A program made the position numbers and the translations under genes. This document shows positions 47,855-58,553 of a stretch of 64,000 nt of DNA, piece by piece. This DNA is from Primulina eburnea (lineage: Eukaryota; Streptophyta; Magnoliopsida; Lamiales; Gesneriaceae). How positions within the stretch are numbered: position 1 is the stretch's first letter; each line of letters starts with the position of its first letter. The notes under the pieces were generated by a model. The model was not told the DNA's origin, made no database searches, and saw nothing but the letters and a program-made list of their open reading frames with translations. The stretch is taken from contig NC_133105.1 of assembly GCF_022965805.1 (NCBI RefSeq), positions 26,883,208-26,947,207 on the forward strand. The letters run 5' to 3'.

Positions 47855-47866
47855 GCTCTGATACCA
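47855..47866 (-). other. Element B' primer-binding site (initiator tRNA-Met)
   Basis: On the minus strand TGGTATCAGAGC follows the 5' LTR end (47869) after 2 nt. Confidence 0.92.
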
Positions 47867-47868
47867 AC

Positions 47869-50601
47869 TGTAACGTACCGTATTTTCATACTTAAAAATT
47901 TACGGAAAAATTAAAAATTTTCTTAGACATAAAATAACATTCAAAGTTTGCCATAAAAATATCCCAACCAAGTCCCCCATAAGACATGGCGGTTCAAAGT
48001 ACTACCATAAAATTTGCTCACAAAAGTTTTGCTCAAAGTATTTCCCTCGAACCAAGAAATCAGAGTTAATTAACATTTGCGTAAAAACATAAACTTTGCG
48101 GTCCTCGGGTTAGCCTCCCGCTCAGTCCAAGCCTGCCCCTTGGTCGCCACCTCCTGTCTTCTCATCAACATACTCACCTGCATCGATCAAGTCTAGTGAG
48201 TCTAAAGACTCCACACGTATAAACTGGTAGTAATGAGTAGTACGTAATAAAATCACATGCAACTTTAAAATAGGACATACATAGCTTGAAACTTGAACTT
48301 GCATAATAAACTTGAACATACGTACGTACATAACTAGACGTGCCATCAACATAAACTTTCATAAACATACTGCATACTTGAACATACATAACTTCATCAT
48401 TTTGCGTAGAGGATGTTTCAAAGCAAGTGACCCATACATAATAAATGCCTGATCAGACAAACCACAGTACTGGGCTGACAGTGACGTATCCACTGCCACA
48501 TACATGAGATCCCCGTTCATAATTTAACGGGCTGGTTGGTCCCCGTTCATAATTTAACGCTTTCCAACCACGATCTAACCCGTTCATAATTTAACGGGCG
48601 GATTGGTCCCCGTTCATAATTTAACACTTTCCAATCCTAAACATAATTTGGTCACAAGAAATTTAGCATACCTCAAAAACTTGAAATATTTTCTTGCACG
48701 TCAACATACTTACTTGGCGTTGAGGGATTCGTTGGATCTCACTTGGGGCCGCTACTGCACATACTAACATAAATTTTAAATACTTAACTTGCATGTCTTA
48801 GACGTAGGTACTCGAGCTCACCACCAAAGTGAATAAGTAGCTTAGGACATTCTAGTTCGCTCCTCGCTTGACCTCGTTTAATCATCGTACTAAACCATGA
48901 CGTAAAACCACAAAACAAATCCTATATTTATACATAAATAAATTTTAACCATGGTGCTAAACCATGATATAGAACCCCGAAGCAAATCCTAAAAAAAATA
49001 AAAAAAATAAAATTTTTTTTTTTTTTTTTTTTAAATTTTTTTTTTTTTTTTTCAAAAAGGGTGTACATGGACCCCGTGTAGGGGTCCGTGTACGGGTCCG
49101 GGTAGGCTCTGGAATTTCGTATTTTTGAAGGAAAACGGACACGGACTCCGTGTAAGGGTCCGGGAAGGGGTCCGGGTAGGCACTGGACTTGAAAACTCAC
49201 GAAAATTCAATAACTTATTCATTCACCCTTTCAATCCAAGCCTAAGGATCATTAAACAACACCTCTAGACTCATCCTAGGATGTTATTACATTGATTCAA
49301 ACCCATAAAAACGCCCCAAACGTTCCTAAGCATCAACAATTAATTCCAACACAACAATAACTCGTAATTAGGCATCGTTTCGCTTCCTACGACTTCTATT
49401 ACATCCCATGCCAAACCCGACCCGAACGAACCACCAAATAACACCTAAATACATCTCGTAACATATATAACTGCAGTAGCACAAGCTCGGCGATGTCCAA
49501 CGAAGCCTGCAACAAATAACTTCAAGAACACATTTTACATAAAAGTCGCAGCTTGAGCAGTCCCACGAAAAACGTCATAACTCACTCAATTTTCATCCAA
49601 AAATCTCGAATTTTATATCAAATCGAAGGCATCGAAAAGTTCTACAAGTTTGTAGTTGAAAGTTTTCTCAAAACCTCGACTGAAAATTCGCAGTTTCGAC
49701 CAGAACAGTAAAAACGGGATTTTTAGATCTAAAAAGGACTCCGAAAGCGATTTAAACATGATTGCTCAAACTTCTACACAACATACACATGGTTTTACGC
49801 ATAAATAACAACGCACGCATAATATGACATGATCGATGCATCAAGAACAGAATATACGTGTCTTTTTGATATTAAAAATACCGTGACGACGACACCGACG
49901 CGGAGATGGAAGCGAGGTTGATCCGGGACGAACGTGACACCGTTTTCTTGCAATAAAACTCACCAAAAACTCGATGGAAAGATAAGGGGAAGGGGGCGGC
50001 TGCTTTTCTCTCAAGAACCCTAGCTTTCTTCTTTTTTCAAAATAATAAAATCTGAATGTGTGTGAGTGTGTGTGTATCGGTGTGTGCGTGTGTGTAAAAG
50101 TGTGAAAATCGTGTAGTGTGTGAGTGTGGCTAGATTAGGGGGTTAAAATATTGTTTAAAAATGAATTAACCAATAATTAATAGTTAATCCTCCTTAGAAA
50201 TAAATACACACTAATTTCAATTAAACTCCTAATTCAAATAACACACACAAAAGTGCTAATTTTAAAAGTTTCAAACTCTTAAATAATTAAGCACATAAAT
50301 AAGGATTTTAAAATGCTAAACTAAATAAATTATTTAAAATGCCCCTTCCTAACTTAAAATAAAACACCGCATAAAATTTCCAAAATCGTCACCGGTCTCC
50401 TCCTCGATCCCGCCTCGAATAATCGCCTGGAACATGAAACTTGAAAAACGTTTTTAACGTGCATCCCATAAACGTAAATAATTTAAAATAATGCATTTAA
50501 ATAAATTATGCATGACTAAAACTCATTTAAAAGTAAATAATTGATCTAATAATTAAATAAATGCATAGGTTATACGTGTACTGAATTTTTTGGGCACTAC
50601 A
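47869..50601 (-). repeat. Element B' 5' LTR
   Basis: This 2733-bp LTR is nearly identical to 40201-42941. It differs mainly in scattered substitutions, in the poly(T) length (49013-49052) and in a shorter GT-rich stretch near 50060. Confidence 0.95.
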
Positions 50602-50606
50602 GTATC

Positions 50607-51244
50607 CATCGACCTTATGATGAAACGAAAGTCACAATTAACGATCCGAATTTGATAAAGGAAAACGTATATTCTTATGATGAAAAGAAAAATGTTTATG
50701 TTTATGCATATTCATGAAAAGTTATTTTAAGTATAAGTATTTTCACTGTTGCATGAGATTGTATATATATATATTACTTGTTATAAAAAATTATGGTTTG
50801 CTGAGTCATTAGACTCACTAGGTGTGATGGATGCAAGTGAGCATGATATTAATGATGATGTAGGTTTTCATGGTTGATCTTGCTGGACTGAAGGTGCATA
50901 CAACCCGAATACCAGCGCTAGACTTTCCGCATTATGATTATGATTATGATATACGTTTAAGTTTACGTCAAAGATTTTTACAACTTTTATATGATTTTGA
51001 GTGGTTTTGGAGAGGATGTTAGAGGTAGGATGATTTTGAAATATTGGTAAGTTAGGTTTGAAAAATATTTACGAACTTATGTTTCAAATTGTTTTCTTTT
51101 GAATTTTCAAAGTTAGTTGGTTTGTTTTATTGTAAATTAGTGTCAAAATATTTTATACATGTATATGTATGGTTCGGCCAAGACTAGGAGAAAAGGAAAA
51201 AAAATCTAGTATATTTTAAAAATAAACGAGTAGTGAATGTTTCA
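50607..51244 (+). repeat. Element A chromovirus 5' LTR, second part
   Basis: It continues the LTR interrupted at 40200 (CATCGACCTTATGATG after the GTATC copy). It carries GAGTCATTAGACTCACTAGG near 50804 and ends GAATGTTTCA at 51244 before the primer site. Confidence 0.88.
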
Positions 51245-51246
51245 GT

Positions 51247-51258
51247 TAGTATCAGAGC
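51247..51258 (+). other. Element A primer-binding site
   Basis: TAGTATCAGAGC differs by one base from the initiator tRNA-Met complement TGGTATCAGAGC and directly follows the LTR end. Confidence 0.8.
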
Positions 51259-51324
51259 AATGGTTCCTGCAAAGGATTGTGCCACCGTCAGTTCCGGAAA
51301 GCTTAGTCATCAAGCCTCATATTT

Positions 51325-51513
51325 GTAAGTTTAATTGCTTTATATGATTTTATGCTTAGTACTTGCATGATAGCATGATTTATAAGATTAAGATGCATGT
51401 TTAATGATATACATGTTTAAAGCTTAAGGATAAGTGAAATTTAGATGCTGCATGATTAGAAACATTAGATTTATATGCATGTTGGTTACATTTAGAACTT
51501 GAAAAACGTTCAG
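51325..51513 (+). other. Predicted leader intron of element A
   Basis: GTAAGTTTAATT at 51325 and AACGTTCAG ending at 51513 frame a 189-nt AT-rich segment. Gag ATG follows at 51519, five bases later. Element B' has the same layout. Confidence 0.55.
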
Positions 51514-51518
51514 ATATA

Positions 51519-52478
51519 ATGCCTCATAGACATGCACCTATTACTGATGGCAAGCTGAGAATAATGAGGACCGTCAAGAGAATGCACCACCACCTCCTAA
51601 TGGGGATACTGCTATCCGAGCACTAGAGGGCATGGCACGTTTTTTCGAGCAGTAGTTTCAGCATGCTCCTAGACCACAACATGATATTTATGATCAGGTT
51701 CGGAGGCTCGGTCCGAGGGAGTTTTCTGGCACTACCAACCCTTTTGCTGCTGAGCGCCGGATTCGATCTCTCGAGATTCACTTCCATTATTTGCATACGG
51801 GAGGCGCTGACAGAGTTCGGTGTACCACATACATGTTTAGAGATGATGCTTCCCTTTGGTGGGAAGGTGTGGAGCATGGGATTGACTTGGCTACAATTAC
51901 ATGGGTACGCTTCAAGGAAATTTTCTGTGAGAAGTACTTCATTGCTGATGTTAGAGGGCGTTTGAAGAGGGAGTTTATGAGTGTCCGTCAGGGGGACACG
52001 ACTGTGGCTGAATTTTTGAGGAATTTTGAGAGGGGTTGCCACTTTGTGCCCCTCATTGCTAGGGACGCTACTGAGAAGATGAGACACTTTATGGATGGTC
52101 TCCTACCTACTATCCGCTGTGACGTGACGATGATGCGGCCAGTGGACTATGCTGCTGCCACTACCTATGCATTTCAAGCCGAGCAAGCATTAAAAGATAT
52201 TGACTTTGAGGTGCAGCACAAAAGGTTGCAACACCAGTAGAGCTCACAGTCGAATAAGGGACCTCTAGACCTCAAGGGCAAAAAAAGCATCAAGGTCAAG
52301 AAAAGAAGCAAGGATCACCAAAGCCACCATAACCTGGAGCGCCAAAACCTGCTAAAAGGCCCCTATGCAAGGAGTGCAATCGCCCACATCTTGGCAAGTG
52401 CATGTGGGGGACTTACAAGTGCTTCACATGCAAGGAGGAAGGGCATAAAACTGCTGTTTGCTCGAAGAAGAGAGCACC
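51519..52478 (+). pseudogene. Element A gag, first part
   Basis: Gag starts MPHRHAPIT at 51519, parallel to MPPRR in B'. A shift near 51550 leads to NEDRQENAPPPPNGDTAIRA, then TAG after FFEQ (51652-51654). The main core is open from there to 52240 (FSGTTNPFAAERRIRSLEIH, then FEIFCEKYF-like and FLRNFERGCHFVPLI). A further stop follows, and the intact knuckle CFTCKEEGHKTAVC lies at about 52418-52459. The frame reaches 52478, where a solo LTR is inserted, and resumes at 55328. Confidence 0.88.
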
Positions 52479-55322
52479 TGTAAGGTCCAAAATTAAGACG
52501 AAATAATTCAACTGCATGCAAATCTATGAAATATGAAAAATGGCTAATTAAATTATTTTAATTGCTTAATTGATTATGTGACATGCTTATATGATGTTTT
52601 AGTAGTTCTTCTACATACATGCATTAAAATGTATTTTTAAAAGGTTATTCGAGTTGCGATCGAGGATTAGAGACCGATGACTGAAAAATGAAAAATGTTT
52701 TTATTAAATAATTATTTTTAATTATTTAAAATATGGTGGATGCTTTTTCATATATTTGAAAATAAGGGGTTTTGAGGTGATTTTATACGCCGGGACATAA
52801 ATTTTATCGGTGTTGATTTTTCACAAAAATGCAAACGTATTGGCAACCCGGCTAATAAATTCACAAACTTAGTTAAGCAAAATTATTTTAAATATTTTAA
52901 TTTAACACTAATTGGTTAAATGTGCCTAATTAAATTTATTAATAGGCGTAAGTCTTGTTAGAAAAATAATTAAGTATATAATATGTTAAACCCACCCCTT
53001 AACCCTCACATCACACGCCATTTTTCAGAAGTTCTACACCATATTCACGGCACACACACACCTTATTACTCACGAGGAAAGTCGAGAATTTCAAAGGAGA
53101 ATTCAGCCTAGGGTCTTGTCGTCGTTCTTCGCAATCGTCAATGAATAATCGTGCGTTAAATACGCAAAAGCACGCATATTTATTTCCTTCAAAACATCAT
53201 CACACCATAATATGTTTATATGCATGTTTTTTATGAAAAACAAGTGACATGTTGATTATTTTTCATTTTTACATAAGCATGGATTTTTAAAGCATTGTTG
53301 ATCCAAACATGTGTATTATGTTGTAAAGGGGCTGCCTAAATAGCATGTGAACAAGAATGTTTTACACGAGTTCTAGAGGTCCTAGGATGCACGATCATCG
53401 CTGCATATTAAAATGTTTCAAGCTTGGACACTTTGCTGTCATAGGGAAGAAGGGTTCGGTTTTAGGGTCATAAGGGCTCAGATTGGTCTTGGCTTGGGTC
53501 AGGGCTTAGCTAGGGTCTATGGAGGATCAAGGAAACAGTCCTAGCCATGCTAGAACTCGAGTCATGGGCTGAGGAAGGAGTCCTAGCTTGCTAGGACTCC
53601 CACCCTAGAAACGATTGCACATGCGCAGGCTTCACAGGCGTCCAAGGCCTAAGGGGCTCGGCCAGGGGGCTCAGGGATGGGCTAGGGTGACTCTTTGGGG
53701 TCCTAGGTGAGTGCACAACAGGCTGGTTCAAGGGTGGCTCGACCGGCTAGAGTCCTAGGTGAATAAGACGTAGAGTCCATGGCATGGAGGGTTCTCTGAT
53801 ATGGCAAGCTGTGAGTGTATTGCTTTGGTTTCGAGCTAGGGGTCTAGTCCATGGATTCCAAGGGTCCAGGAGGGTGTCCTAAGGGGTTGGTCAGGGTTTG
53901 ATCCAAAATGGTTCGAGGGTGGCTCGATAAAATCAGACCGTGGCTCGGGGTTGAAACATAAGGGTCAAGTTAGGGTTTTCCTATTGTTAAATAATTGAAA
54001 CACGGCTCACGGGGGTCGAGTCGTGGTTCAAGAGGGCTAAAATAATATAAAAAGTCTAAGTTTTGAATTTAGAAATTTTATATTTAAGTTTGGAATTTTT
54101 CGGTATTAAAACGTCTTCAAAACGACTAATTACGAATAAATTTAAAAGTCTAGTATTAAGCTAAATAAAATTAGGAGAATTTTAATTTAGGCTTAAATAA
54201 TTATTTGGGACATGTTAGAGTCAATGAAATTAAGAAAAATTCGAAAACGTTAAATTTTACGTCTAGGGGTAAAACGGTAATTTTACACATGAAAATTAGT
54301 AAAAGTCATGACAGTTTTCTGAATGCTGTTTTATATGCTAATATGATTATGTTAAATATTTATGAATTTTTATGGTTTAATATTGGACATTTAAAAGATA
54401 TGTTGCATGCTTGGTTTAAAAGAAAAACGATATTAAATGCATGTTTTTATTAAGTGATGGAAATACGAAATGTTGAAGGACGTGAAGGGATTGTGACTAA
54501 ATACAATGATATGCTGGAAATATCGTGAGGGTTATGGTCCCAGTGGGATCCCGAAGATCGTGTTTCCTTGGATACGGATACGAATATATTAATATGTTAA
54601 TACGTTGGCCAAGACCTAGTTGATCGGTGAGAGTGTTGCTTGTGTCCCCGCCGCCCAGTACTGTGGTTTTCTCTAGATGGATCCATTGTCCAATACGAAT
54701 ACGAATACGAGTCACAATCACGATCTGAATTCAACAAACATGAATATGAATATGTCAATACGAATATGAATATGTTGTTATGAAAATGTTTATATTTAAA
54801 GTTTATGCATTATTATGAAAATGTTATTTTAAGCACAAGTATTTTTCACTGTTTTATGTGATCTGTATACGTAGTATTTGTTATCAAGAATATGATATGT
54901 TGAGTCTTTACCCACTAGGTGTGTTTGATGCAGGTGACATTGATAATTATGATATTGGAGGTCTTGATGGTTGACCTTGCTGGATTGTCGGTGCACATAA
55001 CCCGAAGACCAGCGCTTCTATTTTCCGCATTTATGTTTATGGTTTACATTAAAGATTTTTAAGACTATTTATTTATGCTTTTTGAAAGGTTTTTGAGATG
55101 TTTAGTACGTGCTATAATTTTCACATTTATTGCTTTAGGTTTGGTAAAACGGTTGACGATTTCATATTTTGACTATTTCTTTTAATTTTCAAATACTAGT
55201 TGGTTGTTTTATTTTAAAAATGGTTTCAAGGTATTTTAAAGTACATATATGTATATTTTCGAAATTACGGAGAAAAAAATTTTACTAGTACTTTTTAAGC
55301 AAAACGAACAACAGACGTCTCA
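52479..55322 (+). mobile_element. Solo chromovirus LTR (F) inside element A gag
   Basis: This 2844-bp LTR starts TGTAAGGTCC and ends AGACGTCTCA. GCACC flanks it (52474-52478, 55323-55327). Removing it and one GCACC rejoins gag in frame. It aligns with the 5' LTR of element A (core CGCCCAGTACTGTGG at 54652-54666). It carries palindromes built on AGTCCTAGC...GCTAGGACT; one at 53576-53599 is a perfect 11-bp stem with a TT loop. No internal sequence remains. Confidence 0.93.
53539..53600. repeat. GTCCTAGC palindromes in LTR F
   Basis: Two inverted repeats lie 37 bp apart: AGTCCTAGC-CAT-GCTAGAACT and GGAGTCCTAGC-TT-GCTAGGACTCC. Further single GTCCTAGG or CTAGGACT half-sites lie across 53390-53880. 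The homologous part of element A's LTR (39020-39090) has related half-sites. Confidence 0.75.
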
Positions 55323-55327
55323 GCACC

Positions 55328-55398
55328 AACCGTGGGAAGAGCTTATGTTATGAATGTTGAAGAAGCTGAGGAGGAGCCAGACACGACCCTAATCGATG
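55328..55398 (+). pseudogene. Element A gag, last part before the intron
   Basis: The frame continues TVGRAYVMNVEEAEEEPDTT and ends LIDG with the Gly codon split at 55398. The equivalent part of B' ends DPDTTLLTG. Confidence 0.85.
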
Positions 55399-56210
55399 GT
55401 AACCTAGTTATTTAATGTTTTAATATAGCTTTATTTGCATGAAATATTAAATTGGTTATGAGAATTGATTTGGGATCAAGAAGAACTTAGAGGAAAATAT
55501 GTTGCATGCTCTACCATAGTTGGAATTAAGAGCTCACAAGTGAAAATCATAGATATTGAACTGGAATATTGAGACTTAAATATGTAAGCGAAATATTTAA
55601 TTCCAAATAATAATTTTAGGGCTTAAAATTTGAGATAAAATAAAAAATTTGGGCCTGTAGGGATATTTTGAAAGTTTGAGGACCAAATTGGAAAAAAATT
55701 CGAAATTCAAGGGGCTTAATTGCAACAATCCGAAATTTCAAGGGCTAATCCGAAATTTCGAAAGTTCATGGGCTGAAATTGTTAAAACAGAAAATTCTAG
55801 GGTAATTAGAGAATTTATGAAAAATTTCAAGGACTAAATTGCAATTTACGAAAATAAAGGGGTTTTGCAAATTTTAAACAATTAAGGGCTGTTTTGCTGA
55901 TTACCGAAATTCTATGGGCTAAATTAGCAATTACCAAAAGTTTAAGGCCTGAATTGATAATTCGAAACTTATGGGGCAAACATACAATTTTCGAAACCTT
56001 TGGGGACTAAATGGAATTTTCGAAACTTCAAAGGGTCGAAATACAAATTTTGAAAAATTTAAGGGGCAAATGCTTTAATTTCGAATATAAGGGGTGAAAT
56101 TGCAATTTTTCGTAAAATTAATAGGGTGCCATCACTAAATTTTGGGAAAATAATGCTACAGATTTCCTTAAGCTTCAGTACGAATGAATTTAACGGTATA
56201 TTCGTCGCAG
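55399..56210 (+). other. Predicted intron at the gag-protease junction of element A
   Basis: The 812-nt segment begins GTAACC and ends TTCGTCGCAG. Removing it joins LIDG to GRIFIQGVATYTLLDSG in frame through a G|GA codon, the same position as in element B'. It is AT-rich, contains stops in all frames and carries a degenerate short tandem repeat at about 55630-56130. Confidence 0.72.
55630..56130 (+). repeat. Degenerate tandem repeat inside the element A intron
   Basis: More than ten variants of a roughly 30-45-bp unit follow one another, built around CGAAATTTCAAGGGGCTAAA and TTGCAATTT. Each unit differs in several positions, so the expansion is old. Confidence 0.7.
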
Positions 56211-56572
56211 GAAGGATATTCATTCAAGGTGTAGCTACCTACACATTGCTGGATTCGGGAGCTGCACACTCATTTATATCCGATACATTCATCAAGCGAC
56301 TAAATATTATACCCGAGGATATGAGATTGGGATTCAAAGTTTATATTCTTTCCGGTGATCAAATGGTCACATCAAGCATAGTGAAGAATCTGGAGCTTCG
56401 TTTATATAAATATGTGGTTCGGGCAGATCTTATCGTATTTCCGATACCTGAATTTGACATTATACTTGGCATGGATTGGCTAACATCAAATGGAGCTTCA
56501 ATAGATTTCGGTAGAGGACAGTGTCTATTCGACCGCCTAGTGAGAAGTTTTTTATATTTGAAGCAGCGATGA
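56211..56572 (+). pseudogene. Element A aspartic protease (second gag-pol exon)
   Basis: It opens GRIFIQGVATYTLLDSGAAH with the catalytic DSG and reaches IILGMDWLTSNGASIDF. A stop at 56570 and a shift separate it from RT. The frame upstream of 56211 is open by chance and belongs to the predicted intron. Confidence 0.88.
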
Positions 56573-56597
56573 ACAATCAAATGCCGCACATTATCTC

Positions 56598-57571
56598 TTG
56601 TATGTGTGGAAGGGAACTTACGAAGAGAGGAGCCAAGCTTTTCTAGCATGTGTTACTTCAGCACATGTTTCTGACAGTCAGAAGCTAAATGATGTTGATA
56701 TTGTCAGAGATTTTCCTAGCATCTTTCTTGAGAACGTCTCTGACATTCCACCGGACCGTGAGGTGGAATTTTCTATTGAGTTGATGTCGAGCACTATACC
56801 AATTTCTAAAGCACCTTACCGTCTAGCGCTCGCCGAAATGAAAGAATTAAAAGATCAAATCCAAGAATTATAAGACAAGGGTTTCATTCGCCCTAGTTGT
56901 TCTCCATGGGGAGCGCCAGTATTGTTTGTAAAGAAGAAGGATGGTATCATCAGTTGAAAGTGAAAGAGTCGGATGCTCATAAGACAGCGTTCAGAATTCA
57001 ATATGGGCATTATGAGTTTATGGTCATGTCATTCGGTTTGACCAATGCGCCAGCGATCTTTATGGATCTCATGAATCGCGTATTTCACCCATATCTGGAT
57101 CAATTTGTTATAGTCTTCATTGTTGATATTTTGATCTACTCGAAGAGCAAGGAGGAGCATAAACAACATTTGAGGACAGCACTGCAACTACTGCAAGATA
57201 GGAAGTTATACGAAAAATTCAGCAAGTGCGAGTTTTGGCTTGAGTGAGTAGCGTTCTTAGGCCACATGATTTCTAGAGATGTAGTTGAGGTTGATCCGAG
57301 CAAAGTTGAAGCAGTGAAAGAATGGCCCGTACCTAAGAGCGTGAGCGATATACGTAGTTTCTTGGGACTAGCTTGCTATTATCGAAAGTCTATTCAAGGA
57401 TTCTCATCTATTGCGGTACCCTTGACTGCATTGACAAAGAAGAATGCAAAGTTTATATGGGGATCCGAGTTCCAAGAAAGTTCTGACAAGTTGAAGAAAG
57501 CTTTGATCTCAACACCAGTATTATCAATGTATCGGGGAAAGGAGAGTATGTTCTATATACCGATGCTTTGA
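56598..57571 (+). pseudogene. Element A reverse transcriptase, with internal deletion
   Basis: It starts with the pre-RT stretch (FPSIFLENVSDIPPDREVEF) and reaches VLFVKKK. From there it jumps directly to [14 protein letters not shown] at about 56945; roughly 48 residues present in element B' are missing. [18 protein letters not shown] follows. The catalytic box reads FIVD instead of FIDD (57116-57127), a lost catalytic Asp. A stop at 57246 and a shift near 57540 further break it. Confidence 0.9.
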
Positions 57572-58001
57572 AACTTGGTTCGGGCGCAGGTCTGATGCAA
57601 AATGACCGAGTTATAGCTTATGTGTTGAGACAGTTGAAAGTGCATGAGAGAATTACCCCACACATGATCTTGAGCTTGCAACAGTCATTTTAGCATTAAA
57701 GATTTGGAGACATTACTTGTATGGGGAGAAGTGCAAGATTTTCACTGACCATAAAAGTTTGAAATACTTCTTCACACAAAAAAAGTTGAATATGAGGCAA
57801 AGAAGATGGTTGGAATTAGTAAAGGATTACAACTGTGACATTTGCTACTGTCTGGGAAAATATAATGTAATAGCGGACACATTGAGTAGAAATACAACAG
57901 TTATTAATCAATTATTACTCCAGCGACCATTACAGTCCAAGATTCAGCGGTTTGAGCTAGCAGTATATGCAGGGGCGAGGCCCCTAATCTTGCCACCATG
58001 A
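57572..58001 (+). pseudogene. Element A RNase H, truncated
   Basis: Pieces of RNase H are recognisable in two frames ([20 protein letters not shown], then VIADTLSRN). The reading ends near 58001. Integrase is absent; the next sequence is an inverted piece of RT. Confidence 0.85.
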
Positions 58002-58019
58002 CAGTACAGTCAAATTTTA

Positions 58020-58154
58020 GGTCAAACCGAATGACATGACCATAAACTCATAATGCCCATATTGAATTCTTAACGCTGTCTTATGAGCATCCGACTCTTT
58101 CACTTTCAACTGATGATACCATCCTTCTTCTTTACAAACAATACTGGCGCTCCC
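58020..58154 (-). repeat. Inverted copy of the deleted RT segment of element A
   Basis: About 135 bp on the minus strand repeat 56908-57043 almost exactly, including the joint where the RT deletion lies (GAAGGATGGTATCATC). It was therefore copied from this deleted version, most simply from this very locus. Confidence 0.88.
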
Positions 58155-58553
58155 AGTATTTTTGAAAGTAAAGTGTTTTGAGATGATTTTATACGCCGAG
58201 TCGTAAATTTTAATGGTATTCGATTTCCAACGAACTTTTTGACAACTCCGATAATATTTTCACGAACTTTCCTTAACAAAATATTTTAAATATGCACTAA
58301 TGGGTTAAATAGGGCCTATTTTACCTTATTAATGGGCCTAAGCTTGCACACTTATGTATTTATCAAAATAAAAGCCTAAAACCACTACCCCAAACCCTCA
58401 AACTCACGACCCCTTCCCCTCAATTTTACAAGGACTCTCCCCTCCCCCTCAAACACACGCACACAGAAGAAATCATTAAGGAAGGCACCATTTTTGAAGG
58501 AAAATCAACAAAGGGTCCTCCACTCGTCGCCGTTCTTCGCATCTCAACGTATT
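58155..58553 (+). repeat. LTR fragment of element A type
   Basis: GTGTTTTGAGATGATTTTAT onward matches the element A LTR from about 38257 to 38625. It may be what remains of element A's 3' LTR. It is cut at about 58553 by element B. Confidence 0.75.

Larger units (their letters stand above)
40201..50601 (-). mobile_element. Element B': complete Tekay-like chromovirus with target duplication
   Basis: Two long LTRs (40201-42941 and 47869-50601) bound gag-pol on the minus strand. GTATC flanks the element (40196-40200, 50602-50606), and the host LTR reads through once it is removed. Order is 5' LTR, initiator-tRNA-Met primer site, leader, gag, protease, RT, RNase H, integrase, chromodomain-like C-terminus, polypurine tract, 3' LTR. 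The RT and integrase types, long LTRs and the EEATWE C-terminus fit the Tekay/Del chromoviruses. Gag-pol has six in-frame stop codons and one frameshift, yet the LTRs differ only at a few dozen places in 2.7 kb. Confidence 0.94.

Noticed and set aside
40454..48389. Frames MLMARLVMYV... and MYVQVCSMF... in both LTRs of B'
   Set aside because: They fall in LTR DNA, are kept only because the LTRs are nearly identical, and have no family resemblance.
13592..51258. TGGTATCAGAGC stretches as tRNA genes
   Set aside because: They are short primer-binding sites placed directly after LTR ends, not full tRNA genes.
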